Shown here: positions 46,364 to 54,891 of the stretch, piece after piece
Numbering within the stretch: position 1 is the stretch's first letter
Layout: each line of letters begins with the position of its first letter
Origin: Lysinibacillus sp. KCTC 33748
GTDB lineage: Bacteria > Bacillota > Bacilli > Bacillales_A > Planococcaceae
Length of the DNA stretch: 64,000 nt
Direction: 5' to 3'
Assembly (NCBI RefSeq): GCF_002237755.1
Contig: NZ_MWSJ01000010.1
Location: 62,001 to 126,000, forward strand
Translations under genes and position numbers: made by a program
Notes under the pieces: model-generated
The model's input: the letters and a program-made list of their open reading frames with translations, nothing else
Told to the model about the DNA's origin: nothing
Database searches by the model: none

Positions 46364-47464
46364 ATGGAGAAAAAAATTACAGTACTTCCTGGTGACGGAA
46401 TTGGGCCAGAGGTTGTTGCTTCTGCTGTACGTGTATTACAGGTGATTGGTAAGCGATTCAACCATACATTCCATTTAGGTTATGCAACAATCGGAGGCGC
46501 TGCCATCGACCAACACAATAATCCACTACCAGATGAAACAATTGAGATGTGCGAAAACAGTGATGCAGTTTTACTTGGAGCGGTAGGTGGTCCGAAATGG
46601 GATAACAACCCACCTGAATTACGTCCAGAAAAAGGTTTGCTACGTATTCGCAAACATTTTGACTTATTCGCAAATCTTCGTCCAGTAAAGGCGTTCCCGA
46701 GTTTACTAGATGCTTCCCCATTAAAGCGTGAAGTAGCTGAAAATGTCGATTTAATAATTGTACGTGAATTAACAGGCGGCGTATACTTCGGGGAACCACG
46801 TATGCGTACTGAAAATGGCGCGATTGATACAACGGTTTACTCAACTGCAGAAGTTGAGCGTATCGTTGAAAATGCCTTTGAATTAGCACGTTTACGTGGA
46901 GGCAAATTATGCTCTGTTGATAAAGCAAATGTACTTGAAACAAGTCGTTTATGGCGCGAAGTAGTAGAAGCGAAGAAAAAGGATTATCCAGATGTGCATG
47001 TAGAGCATAATTTAGTTGACTCAGTTGCTATGAAATTAATTACAAATCCTAGTCAATATGATGTGGTAGTTACTGAAAATATGTTTGGAGATATTTTAAG
47101 TGATGAAGCATCTGTTATTACAGGCTCTTTAGGCGTACTACCTTCTGCGTCCATTCGCGGAGATAATTTTGGTCTATATGAACCAGTACATGGCTCAGCA
47201 CCAGAAATTGCAGGTCAAGGTGTCGCTAACCCAGCAGCAACAATTCTTTCAGTTGCTATGATGCTACAATATTCATTTGGCTTAAAAGAAGAAGCAGCAG
47301 AAATTGAACGTGCTGTAAGTGCAGTATTTGATGATGGTTATTTCACTGCAGATCTTGCACGTGACGGCGCTCGTATAATGTCGACAAATGAATGGACAGA
47401 TAAAGTAATTAACGAAATAGATACAAGCTTTGTTTCAGAAAGCATTATGACAACATACATTTAA
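46364..47464 (+). CDS. leuB: 3-isopropylmalate dehydrogenase
   Basis: A 366-residue NAD-dependent enzyme that oxidises 3-isopropylmalate. LPGDGIGPEVV is the start of the fold; the substrate and Mg residues lie in RVEL-type region IVRELTGGVYFG, DKANVLETSRLWREVV and NMFGDILSDEAS; EPVHGSAPEIAGQGVANP is the NAD site. ATG 46364 lies eight bases after AAAGGTG; the TTG six bases upstream is less likely. Sequence is intact although leuA before it is not. Confidence 0.95.
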   Translation: MEKKITVLPGDGIGPEVVASAVRVLQVIGKRFNHTFHLGYATIGGAAIDQHNNPLPDETIEMCENSDAVLLGAVGGPKWDNNPPELRPEKGLLRIRKHFDLFANLRPVKAFPSLLDASPLKREVAENVDLIIVRELTGGVYFGEPRMRTENGAIDTTVYSTAEVERIVENAFELARLRGGKLCSVDKANVLETSRLWREVVEAKKKDYPDVHVEHNLVDSVAMKLITNPSQYDVVVTENMFGDILSDEASVITGSLGVLPSASIRGDNFGLYEPVHGSAPEIAGQGVANPAATILSVAMMLQYSFGLKEEAAEIERAVSAVFDDGYFTADLARDGARIMSTNEWTDKVINEIDTSFVSESIMTTYI

Positions 47465-47480
47465 GAAATGAGTGAAGATA

Positions 47481-47531
47481 ATGGGAAAAAATATAATTGA
47501 AAAGATTTGGGTAACTAAACTGTTACAATAA
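47481..47531 (+). CDS. leuC: leuC 5' exon, running into the inserted IStron
   Basis: ATG 47481 starts MGKNIIEKIW, the normal N-terminus of the isopropylmalate isomerase large subunit. After codon 10 the frame enters foreign sequence (VTKLLQ) and stops at 47529. The native sequence resumes 1.2 kb later with [11 protein letters not shown]. Removing the element between the two GG dinucleotides restores IWDKH exactly. Confidence 0.85.
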   Translation: MGKNIIEKIWVTKLLQ

Positions 47532-48050
47532 ATTTAGACAAAACTATACAAACCTGTATAGAAGCATAGATTTATAATAGAATACCCTTCGTATCAAGCG
47601 ATTGGTGCGAACTCCACGTTAATTGCTTTTAACTCCTAAAGCCTTGTGACCAAAGCGGAGCTGGAAACGGCAGACGTAACGGTGCGAAAGCAGAAAAAAC
47701 AACAAGGATGGCATAAGCTGAAAAAAATCACTCAGTGTCCGTAAAGGATCATCGTGACAATGGAAAACGGTGGCGCTAAGTGCTTTGGCAATGGATGTTT
47801 AGCAGCGAAAGTCCTAAATCTCTACTGAGACAAGGAAGACGTTCAACGACTATCTCCTTGAGGGAGAGTAAAACCGCAAGCGAATGGCGGAAGAAAAATG
47901 TGGCTCTTATTAGAAGATAAGATGAAGATATAGTCTGCGCTTATGTGAAAGCTTAAGAGGTCTACTCGTGAGAGAAAGACTGCATGAAGGGTTGCGCCTT
48001 CGTGTGAACAAGAAAAATATATACAACTATAAAAATGTTAACAACCTCTC
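47512..48050 (+). ncRNA. group I intron catalytic core (5' part of the IStron)
   Basis: The conserved 3'-side motif AAGATATAGTC at 47925-47935 pairs with GACTAT at 47848-47853 to form P7. GGGAGAG-type stems, ACCGCAAGC and GGCGGAAGA elements between them fit P3 and P8 of bacterial and phage group I introns; CAGCGAAAGTCC and GTGCGAAAGC are GNRA-capped stems. No long frame is open in this stretch. If active it would excise the whole element from leuC mRNA, with the terminal G perhaps at 48727. Confidence 0.7.
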
Positions 48051-48089
48051 TAAATAGGGTAAAACCCTAGTGAAAGAGAGGTGGTATGC

Positions 48090-48527
48090 ATGGAATTAAT
48101 GTCCATTGGGAAATTTGCGAAACATGTTGGTGTAAATGTTGTAATCCGTAATTTATATAAGCGACTTCATGACATCCGAACAAATCATTTACATCAATGT
48201 TCTAATGAGATTGTGAAAACCAAACCATCTCGTATTGTTATGGAACATTTAAATGTAAAAGGGTTGATGAAAAATAAACATCTGGCGAAGGCGGTAGCCG
48301 AGCAGAAGTTATATGAATTCAAACGGCAAATTCAATACAAATGTGAAAAATATGGAGTTGAATTTGTTGAAGCCGACAGATGGTTTCCTTCATCAAAAAC
48401 TTGTTCTAGTTGTGGACAAATCAAATCCGGTTTGAGACTGAAAGACAGATTATTTATCTGCTCTTGCGGATTAAAACTGGATAGAGATTTGAACGCAAGC
48501 ATTAACTTAGCAAATTATTCAATCTAA
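48090..48527 (+). pseudogene. fused remnant of IS607 TnpA and TnpB
   Basis: A 145-residue frame after GAGAGGTGG. Residues 1-15, MELMSIGKFAKHVGV, are the MerR-like DNA-binding start of an IS607 serine recombinase. From residue 16 the sequence jumps into TnpB: VVIRNLYKRL, the RuvC glutamate in IVMEHLNVKGL, zinc-finger cysteines in CSSCG and CSCG, and the last RuvC aspartate in DRDLNASINL. The recombinase catalytic domain and the N-terminal half of TnpB, including the first RuvC Asp, are missing. One internal deletion explains this. Confidence 0.85.
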
Positions 48528-48529
48528 GG

Positions 48530-48733
48530 AGCTTAACTGAAACTAAGTCTTAGATGTGTACGCAACGATACTGCGGAATTTAAGCCTTTGGAGAGTCATA
48601 TTAAATGGTAATAGCTTCGGCGAAACCAGACTCGTAGAATAAGGAAGACACAAAACGAAATTCGGAAGATATAAGTTGTGTCACTGTAGAGGTGTTAACA
48701 TTTCTTAAGAGATGTATATATTTTTCGTATCGG
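48530..48733 (+). ncRNA. right-end region, possible omega-RNA scaffold
   Basis: TnpB proteins use an RNA transcribed from the 3' end of the element, with the guide read from the adjacent host sequence. This 200-base stretch after the tnpB fragment is GC-rich relative to its flanks, contains several small hairpins (GCTTCGGC loop at about 48615) and no frame. The guide would be the leuC sequence from 48734. Assignment is by position. Confidence 0.45.
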
Positions 48734-50112
48734 ATAAACACGTCGTTTATCAGGAAGAGGGCAAACCGGACCTGTTATATATAGATCTCCATTTAATTCA
48801 TGAAGTCACTTCTCCGCAAGCTTTTGAAGGTTTACGTTTGAACGGACGTCAAGTGCGTCGTACAGATTTAAGCTTTGCGACAATGGATCATAACGTGCCT
48901 ACAAAAAATCTACCGACGATTCATGATCCAATTGCACGTAATCAAATTGAGACGTTAGCTAAAAACGCTGAAGAATTTGGCGTCGAGCTTGCAGGAATGG
49001 GGCACCCAGACCAAGGTATTGTTCACGTAATTGGACCTGAGCTAGGTTTAACTCAACCTGGCAAAACGATTGTTTGTGGGGACTCTCATACGTCTACACA
49101 TGGAGCGTTCGGAGCGATTGCCTTCGGTATTGGTACATCTGAGGTAGAGCATGTATTGTCAACACAAACCCTATGGCAAAACAAGCCAAAAACAATGGAA
49201 ATTCGTGTTGAAGGTGAGCTCCCTGTAGGCGTAGCTGCAAAAGATATTATTCTAGCGATTATTTCTAAATTCGGTATCGGTGTAGGCACAGGACATATTG
49301 TGGAATTCACTGGAGAGGCTATCCACAAACTTTCTATGGAAGAACGGATGACAATTTGTAACATGTCGATTGAGGCGGGTGCAAAGGCAGGGTTAATTTC
49401 TCCTGACGAAACGACTGTTGATTATATCCGTGGACGTAAACATGCACCTCAAGGAGAAAACTTTGAGGAAGCGGCAAATTATTGGTTAAGCTTAGCATCC
49501 GATGAAGATGCGACATATGATACAGTTCGAATCATTCAAGCAGAAGACATAGAGCCAATCATTACTTGGGGAACGAATCCGTCAATGGGTTCAGGTGTGT
49601 CAAGTCATGTTCCAACACAAACAGATTATGAGGATGAATCAGATAAAGCTGCTCTTCGAAAAGCACTTTCTTATATGGGCTTAGAGGAAGGTCAACCATT
49701 AATATCAATCGATATTCAACACGTATTTATCGGTTCCTGCACAAATTCACGCATTAGTGATTTACGTGCAGCAGCAGATGTCATCAAAGGACGTAAGGTG
49801 CATGAAAATGTAACAGCGATTGTTGTACCTGGCTCCTATTCGACGAAACAACAAGCAGAAGCAGAAGGATTAGATAAAGTCTTTACAGATGCTGGATTTG
49901 AATGGCGTGAGACAGGTTGCTCTATGTGTCTGGCGATGAATGATGATGTAGTACCAGCTGGTGAACGATGTGCATCAACATCAAACCGCAACTTTGAAGG
50001 ACGCCAGGGAGCGGGTTCTCGTACACACTTAGTTTCACCGCCAATGGCAGCAGCGGCAGCAATTGCTGGTCATTTTGTGGATGTTCGTGAATTCGTAAAG
50101 AAAACTGTGTAA
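48712..50112 (+). CDS. leuC: 3-isopropylmalate dehydratase large subunit, 3' exon
   Basis: The remaining 460 residues of LeuC start at [11 protein letters not shown] (48733). The Fe-S cysteines are intact in [13 protein letters not shown] and [25 protein letters not shown] and [16 protein letters not shown] are also normal, with no decay. Translation could come from splicing of the group I intron, or from an ATG at 48712 inside the element's right end, which reads MYIFFVS into the native frame but has a poor ribosome site. With LeuD it isomerises 2- to 3-isopropylmalate. Confidence 0.9.
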   Translation: MYIFFVSDKHVVYQEEGKPDLLYIDLHLIHEVTSPQAFEGLRLNGRQVRRTDLSFATMDHNVPTKNLPTIHDPIARNQIETLAKNAEEFGVELAGMGHPDQGIVHVIGPELGLTQPGKTIVCGDSHTSTHGAFGAIAFGIGTSEVEHVLSTQTLWQNKPKTMEIRVEGELPVGVAAKDIILAIISKFGIGVGTGHIVEFTGEAIHKLSMEERMTICNMSIEAGAKAGLISPDETTVDYIRGRKHAPQGENFEEAANYWLSLASDEDATYDTVRIIQAEDIEPIITWGTNPSMGSGVSSHVPTQTDYEDESDKAALRKALSYMGLEEGQPLISIDIQHVFIGSCTNSRISDLRAAADVIKGRKVHENVTAIVVPGSYSTKQQAEAEGLDKVFTDAGFEWRETGCSMCLAMNDDVVPAGERCASTSNRNFEGRQGAGSRTHLVSPPMAAAAAIAGHFVDVREFVKKTV

Positions 50113-50142
50113 ATTCCATTTACACGGAAGGGATGATTGCAA

Positions 50143-50733
50143 ATGGAACCAATTAATATCGTAAAAAGTGTGATAACACCACTTGATCGTAAAAATGTCG
50201 ATACAGACCAAATTATTTCGAAAGAGTTTTTAAAGCGTATTGAGCGTACAGGGTTTGGACAGTATTTATTTTACCATTGGCGCTTCGACGCAGAGGGTAA
50301 TGAAATAAAAGACTTTGTGTTAAACAAACCTGAATTCAAAAACTCTAAGATTTTAGTAGCACAAGATAACTTCGGCTGTGGTTCTTCTCGTGAACATGCA
50401 CCGTGGGCAATCTTAGATTACGGCTTCAATGTAGTGATTGCACCATCATTCGCAGATATTTTCCATAATAACTGCTTCAAAAATGGGATATTACCAATCA
50501 AATTAACTGAAGCAGAGTGTGATGAAATTTTAACAAAAGGCTTAGAAAAACCATACGCGATGGAAGTCAATCTGGAAGCACAAACAGTAACGGGTGAAGA
50601 TGGTGTAGTTTATAAATTTAACATCGATCCTTACTATAAGGAAACATTGCTGAATGGTTGGGATGAGATTGCTCTTACCTTTAAATACGAAGAACAAATC
50701 GCTGCTTATGAAGCAAAACGTATTGCTTTTTAA
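50143..50733 (+). CDS. leuD: 3-isopropylmalate dehydratase small subunit
   Basis: A 196-residue swivelling subunit with TDQIISKEFLKRIERTGFGQ and DNFGCGSSREHAPWAILDYG, the substrate-binding loop. Start ATG 50143 with GGAAGGG about 10 bases upstream; the frame from 50137 begins at a TTG of no merit. It follows leuC by 30 bases, and a terminator ends the operon. Confidence 0.93.
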   Translation: MEPINIVKSVITPLDRKNVDTDQIISKEFLKRIERTGFGQYLFYHWRFDAEGNEIKDFVLNKPEFKNSKILVAQDNFGCGSSREHAPWAILDYGFNVVIAPSFADIFHNNCFKNGILPIKLTEAECDEILTKGLEKPYAMEVNLEAQTVTGEDGVVYKFNIDPYYKETLLNGWDEIALTFKYEEQIAAYEAKRIAF

Positions 50734-50753
50734 TTGATGTAGCGATGAGTTTT

Positions 50754-50789
50754 AGACTGAAGACATACTAGTTGTCTTCAGTTTTTTTA
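50754..50789 (+). terminator. terminator of the ilv-leu operon
   Basis: AGACTGAAGACA pairs with TGTCTTCAGTTT with a seven-T tail. Confidence 0.8.
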
Positions 50790-50975
50790 ATGCTGAGAAA
50801 AGGAATTATGATTCGAAGGACAAACATTAAGAGGCCAAGAAAATATCACTTCCCCTCCAGTACCGATATTCTTGTGTATATGTTTCAAATATTAAATATT
50901 CGAATGTTTATTTTTAGTAAAATTACACAATAAATTGATGCAATATTTTGATAAAATAAAATTAGAGGAGGGGAA

Positions 50976-52250
50976 ATGAATGATAGCTTTTTTAGAAATA
51001 TAGGGCAGTTAATTAAACATCAACGATAAAAACAGCAGATTAAACAAGATGATCTGGCAATAGGTATATGTACATCTTCGTATTTGAGTCGTATTGAAAA
51101 TGGTCTAGTGGTTGCTGATAAAGCAATTTATGAATTGTTACTACAACGATTAAATATTGATTTACATCAACATACCGAAAACCAAGAACAGATAAATGAA
51201 CAGTCGGAGCTGATTTGGGAGAAAATCATTCTTCATCGACCATTAACTTCAAAAGAATATGAGAAGATTATTGCATATCCAAAAACTGAGTATATAGATG
51301 AAATACAACTAAAATATGCAATTGTACTTTGTTGTTATTTCCTTTTTGACAACAAGATGATGGAAGCCGAAAAGCTTTTAGAAAAAATTATGCCGTTTAT
51401 TGATTGGGAATCCAATCGCATCACGCAAATGTATATTTTAACAATCGGTAATTATTATTTAAAAACTGAACAATATGCAGAACTAATTAACATGAATCAA
51501 CAGTTTGATGTCGAGCAATATTATAAAAATGGAAAAAGCTTCGAGTATGCCTATTGTTTATATAATTTAGCGTTTGCTTATAACCGAGAATATCAAAATC
51601 AGGAAGCACTTAATTATATTGAAGCTGCGAGTAATGTATTTACACATTATTACGCACCATTATTTCAATTGAATTTATATTTAATGAATGCAGTTATTTT
51701 AAATTCACTATATCAATTTGAAAAAGCAATTAAAGAATATGAAGCTAGTTTAGATTTAGTTGAACATGTTGTAGATTTACAAACACCAAATCAAATGAGT
51801 TCTATTTATAATAATTTAGGTTATTGCTACGAATGCCAGGAATTATTTGAACAAGCCATCGAGAATTATGAAAAATCTTTAATTTTTGAATGTCAGTCAC
51901 TTACTGTTGTAAATTATATTCGAACTTTATATCGTCATAATAACCTTGAAAAGATGAAGCAAATGATTGAATGTTTTAAAGATTTATCTTTTCAAAAGAG
52001 GCATGAAAAATATCAATTTGAAGTACTTAGTTTTATTTCTAACGAGAAAATTGAACAATTGTCATTAAAAGCATTAGAAGAAAAAACATTATGTTATTTT
52101 GAACAACAAAAATATTATTCTTTAATTTTGTTTTATGCACCATTATTTGCTGAACTTTATAGAACTCTTCTTACATATGAACAAGCAAGTAATTGTTATG
52201 AAAGAGCATTTATGGCAAGTGAAAAGGTTCGAATAATAATGAGTAGTTAA
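50976..52250 (+). pseudogene. PlcR/Rgg-type HTH-TPR regulator, nonsense codon in the HTH
   Basis: GAGGGG precedes ATG 50976. The frame reads MNDSFFRNIGQLIKHQR, a TAA at 51027, then KQQIKQDDLAIGICTSSYLS and RIENG, a complete xre-type helix-turn-helix apart from the stop. The remaining 390 residues are helical TPR-like repeats (SFEYAYCLYNLAFAYNREYQ; SSIYNNLGYCYECQELFEQA), as in peptide-sensing RNPP regulators. The stop separates the DNA-binding start from the rest. An internal start (for example TTG at 51084) would give a protein without a full HTH. The MFS exporter downstream is a likely former target. Confidence 0.75.
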
Positions 52251-52267
52251 CATAAGGGGGGAATAGC

Positions 52268-53479
52268 ATAAAACTCATTCGAAAATACAGCTTGTTAATT
52301 GTGGGCTTAGGTTTTTCTAAATTAGGGGACTGGATTTACCTTGTAGCGCTCAATTTATTTGTCTGGCATTTAACACCATCGCCGGCAGCGATGGCTGGAA
52401 TCTTTATTGTCGGACCAGTTGCAAGAGTTTTAACAAGTTTGGTAGCTGGTTCTTTCATTGATCGTATGAATAAACGCAAGTTGATGATTACAACGGATAT
52501 TATCAGAGGCTTGATTGTTTTTTGTATGCCGTTTCTGGAATCTATTTGGCTCATCTATACGCTGTTATTTATTGCGAATATAGCAAGTAGTTTCTTTGGA
52601 CCTAGTAGTACATATTATATTACAAAGTTTGTTCCTTCGAAAGATAGACAACGTTTTAACGCAATACTTGGCACGTTCAATTCAGGCTCGTTTTTAATAG
52701 GTCCAGCACTAGCAGGGCTCCTCATCATTCTTTTTAATACAACAGTGACGATTTGGTTCAATAGCTTTACATTTTTGGTTTGTGCTTTGATCATCTCCTT
52801 TTTACCAGATGTAGATGATATGAAGGAAATTTCACGGCAACGTATTACGTGGCAACTATTAAAAAGTGACTATCTAGCTGTACTAGCTTTCATTCGACAA
52901 AATTTATTATTTATAACGATATATTTACTCTTTCAAAGTGCATTAATGATTGCATTTGCGTTAGATTCTCAAGAAGCCACATTTATCAAGCAAGATTTAG
53001 CTTTATCTGATAGCTTATATGGGGCCTTTGTGAGTAGTGCAGGAGCAGGAGCGATTTTCGGTGGGATAGTTGCCGCAAGCTTCGCCAAAAAATGGTCCAC
53101 TCGATCATATATAGCTTTTGGTTTGTTTCTGACAATGCTATTTTACACTGCCTTTTATGCCTCGACATCAAGTATTTTGGCATTTGTAAGTTTAGTTTTT
53201 CTAGGATTTTTTATGGCATTTAGTAATTCTGGTTATGAAACATTTTATCAGCAAAATGTACCGCCTGAAATAATGGGTAGATTCGGTAGTTTTGCGAATA
53301 TATTTCAAAATATTTTGCAAATCTCCTTAACCTTATTATTAGGACTGTTTGCAGAATTATTTACGCTTCAAATGACTGCAATTATTTTCGGTATTATTAG
53401 TATTTTATTTTCGATTTCATTATATTTTGTTCTATATTCTCAAAAAAACTATATCGGCTTAAAGGAGGAAATAGTATGA
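52268..53479 (+). CDS. MFS transporter, start codon apparently ATA
   Basis: A roughly 400-residue major facilitator with 10-12 hydrophobic segments; GSFIDRMNKRKLM is the loop 2-3 motif of the family, and relatives include macrolide or peptide exporters. The best ribosome site, AAGGGGGG at 52254-52261, is seven bases before an ATA codon at 52268 that begins a plausible N-terminus, KLIRKYSLLIVGLGFSKLGD. A standard ATG is missing. TTG 52292 is in frame but lacks a ribosome site. Either ATA is used poorly or the start was lost. The gene overlaps the next by four bases. Confidence 0.7.
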   Translation: MKLIRKYSLLIVGLGFSKLGDWIYLVALNLFVWHLTPSPAAMAGIFIVGPVARVLTSLVAGSFIDRMNKRKLMITTDIIRGLIVFCMPFLESIWLIYTLLFIANIASSFFGPSSTYYITKFVPSKDRQRFNAILGTFNSGSFLIGPALAGLLIILFNTTVTIWFNSFTFLVCALIISFLPDVDDMKEISRQRITWQLLKSDYLAVLAFIRQNLLFITIYLLFQSALMIAFALDSQEATFIKQDLALSDSLYGAFVSSAGAGAIFGGIVAASFAKKWSTRSYIAFGLFLTMLFYTAFYASTSSILAFVSLVFLGFFMAFSNSGYETFYQQNVPPEIMGRFGSFANIFQNILQISLTLLLGLFAELFTLQMTAIIFGIISILFSISLYFVLYSQKNYIGLKEEIV

Positions 53480-53646
53480 TTAGCTATTCGCTGCGTTGTA
53501 TTTTTTGTAAGAAAACATTTGAGGTTGTAGAAGGATCAAAGAAATATAGACTGTATAAACAAAATATGGAAGGCAAATTTTCTTGTGAAGATTGTGATAG
53601 AAAAATTGAATTGGAGTCAAGGAAAGGTTTATTGGGAAAACTTTAA
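53476..53646 (+). CDS. YlaI-like (DUF2197) small zinc-finger protein
   Basis: A 56-residue protein with two CxxC pairs, RCIFCKKTFEV and CEDCDRKI, separated by a basic stretch, the layout of the DUF2197/YlaI family. Its ATG overlaps the MFS stop (ATGA), and AGGAGG lies nine bases upstream. Function unknown; it is probably co-transcribed with the exporter. Confidence 0.65.
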   Translation: MISYSLRCIFCKKTFEVVEGSKKYRLYKQNMEGKFSCEDCDRKIELESRKGLLGKL

Positions 53647-53778
53647 ATTGAAGCTTGTGCTCAATTGGTGAACATCTATAAGAAGATTAGTACTCCATAA
53701 TTTCCTAATGGTATGCCCTGTCATTCTACGGATTTCTCAGTTAAAATGAAAAAATAAGATGGAAGGCAGGGTATAAAA

Positions 53779-54660
53779 ATGATTACAGTTATCGGTAGTA
53801 TAAATATGGATTTAGTTGTACAAATGGGGATTTTTCCAAAGCAGGGAGAAACGATCCTCGGTAAAGATTTTCAAACGATTCCAGGGGGAAAAGGGGCTAA
53901 TCAGGCAATAGCTGCAGCACGTCTTGGAAGTGAAGTCACAATGATCGGCTGTGTGGGCTCCGATAGTTTTGGTGAAACATTGCGCACTGTTTTACAACAA
54001 GAGCATGTTCAAACTGAAGCTATTACAAGTGTATCGGCACCTACTGGGATTGCTAATATTTTACTCTATAATAATGATAACCGTATCATTGTAGTGCCTG
54101 GCGCTAATTATGAATTAAAGCCTGCACATATAGAGGCAGCGAAAGAAGTCATACAAAAAAGTCAGATGGTCATTATGCAGCTAGAAATTCCAAGGGAAAC
54201 GACCGCGTATGCAATAAAACTTTGTAAAGAAGCAAATGTACCTGTTTTATTAAATCCAGCACCAGCCACAAATTTTGATGTGCAATGGATGGAGGATATT
54301 ACTTATATCACACCGAATGAAACGGAGTGTGTCGAAATTTTTGGAGATAATATAGAGCAGGTTTTAGAAAAATATCCTAATAAAATGATTATGACGCTAG
54401 GTAGTGATGGCGCTCGCTATTTTGATGGTGAATATCCTATTCATGTTCCGGGTTATATGACGAGAGCGGTGGATACAACAGGAGCAGGTGATACGTTTAA
54501 CGGTGCACTCGCTTATGCTTTAGTTGAAGGGCAATCATTAGATCAGGCAGTGTATTTTGCAAATATTGCTGCTTCATTATCAGTGGAGAAATTCGGCGCA
54601 CAAGGTGGTATGCCAACACTTGGAGCAGTTTATGCACGTATGGCTGGAGTGGAAGAATAA
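53779..54660 (+). CDS. rbsK: ribokinase
   Basis: A 293-residue PfkB-family kinase. MITVIGSINMDLV, PGGKGANQAIAAARLG (ribose binding) and DTTGAGDTFNGALAYAL (ATP and catalytic Asp) are all intact, and the length is normal for ribokinase. It phosphorylates D-ribose at O5. No rbs transporter or mutarotase gene lies nearby, which is unusual; the gene stands alone with a GGAAGGCAGGG ribosome site. Confidence 0.9.
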   Translation: MITVIGSINMDLVVQMGIFPKQGETILGKDFQTIPGGKGANQAIAAARLGSEVTMIGCVGSDSFGETLRTVLQQEHVQTEAITSVSAPTGIANILLYNNDNRIIVVPGANYELKPAHIEAAKEVIQKSQMVIMQLEIPRETTAYAIKLCKEANVPVLLNPAPATNFDVQWMEDITYITPNETECVEIFGDNIEQVLEKYPNKMIMTLGSDGARYFDGEYPIHVPGYMTRAVDTTGAGDTFNGALAYALVEGQSLDQAVYFANIAASLSVEKFGAQGGMPTLGAVYARMAGVEE

Positions 54661-54891
54661 AGAGAAGATCAACTCACTACAAATAAATACTTATAATTAT
54701 TATTTCTTTTAGTCTGAATGAGGAATAATATCTGCGATAGAAGGTTTTGTAGAATAAGATTTTTTACCTATTTGTGACGGCTGTATTTAAGTATATTGTC
54801 CTTTTTTATCGTTAATTCTTAGTACTATGTATTAATAAAGGAATCTTTTCATTTATAATAACTTTAGATACATAGAAAAGAGGTATTGAGG

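Larger units (their letters stand above)
47510..48733 (+). mobile_element. decayed IStron (group I intron plus IS607/TnpB element) in leuC
   Basis: A 1.2-kb insertion with GG at both borders (47510-47511 and 48732-48733). Fusing the flanks over one GG recreates an uninterrupted leuC, as expected for IS607-type serine recombinases that use GG cores. The left 550 bases hold a group I intron core; the right part holds a fused tnpA-tnpB fragment and about 200 bases of structured right end. Transposase and most of TnpB are deleted, so it should be immobile. The boundaries come from the leuC frame; the RNA splice sites are not proven. Confidence 0.85.
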
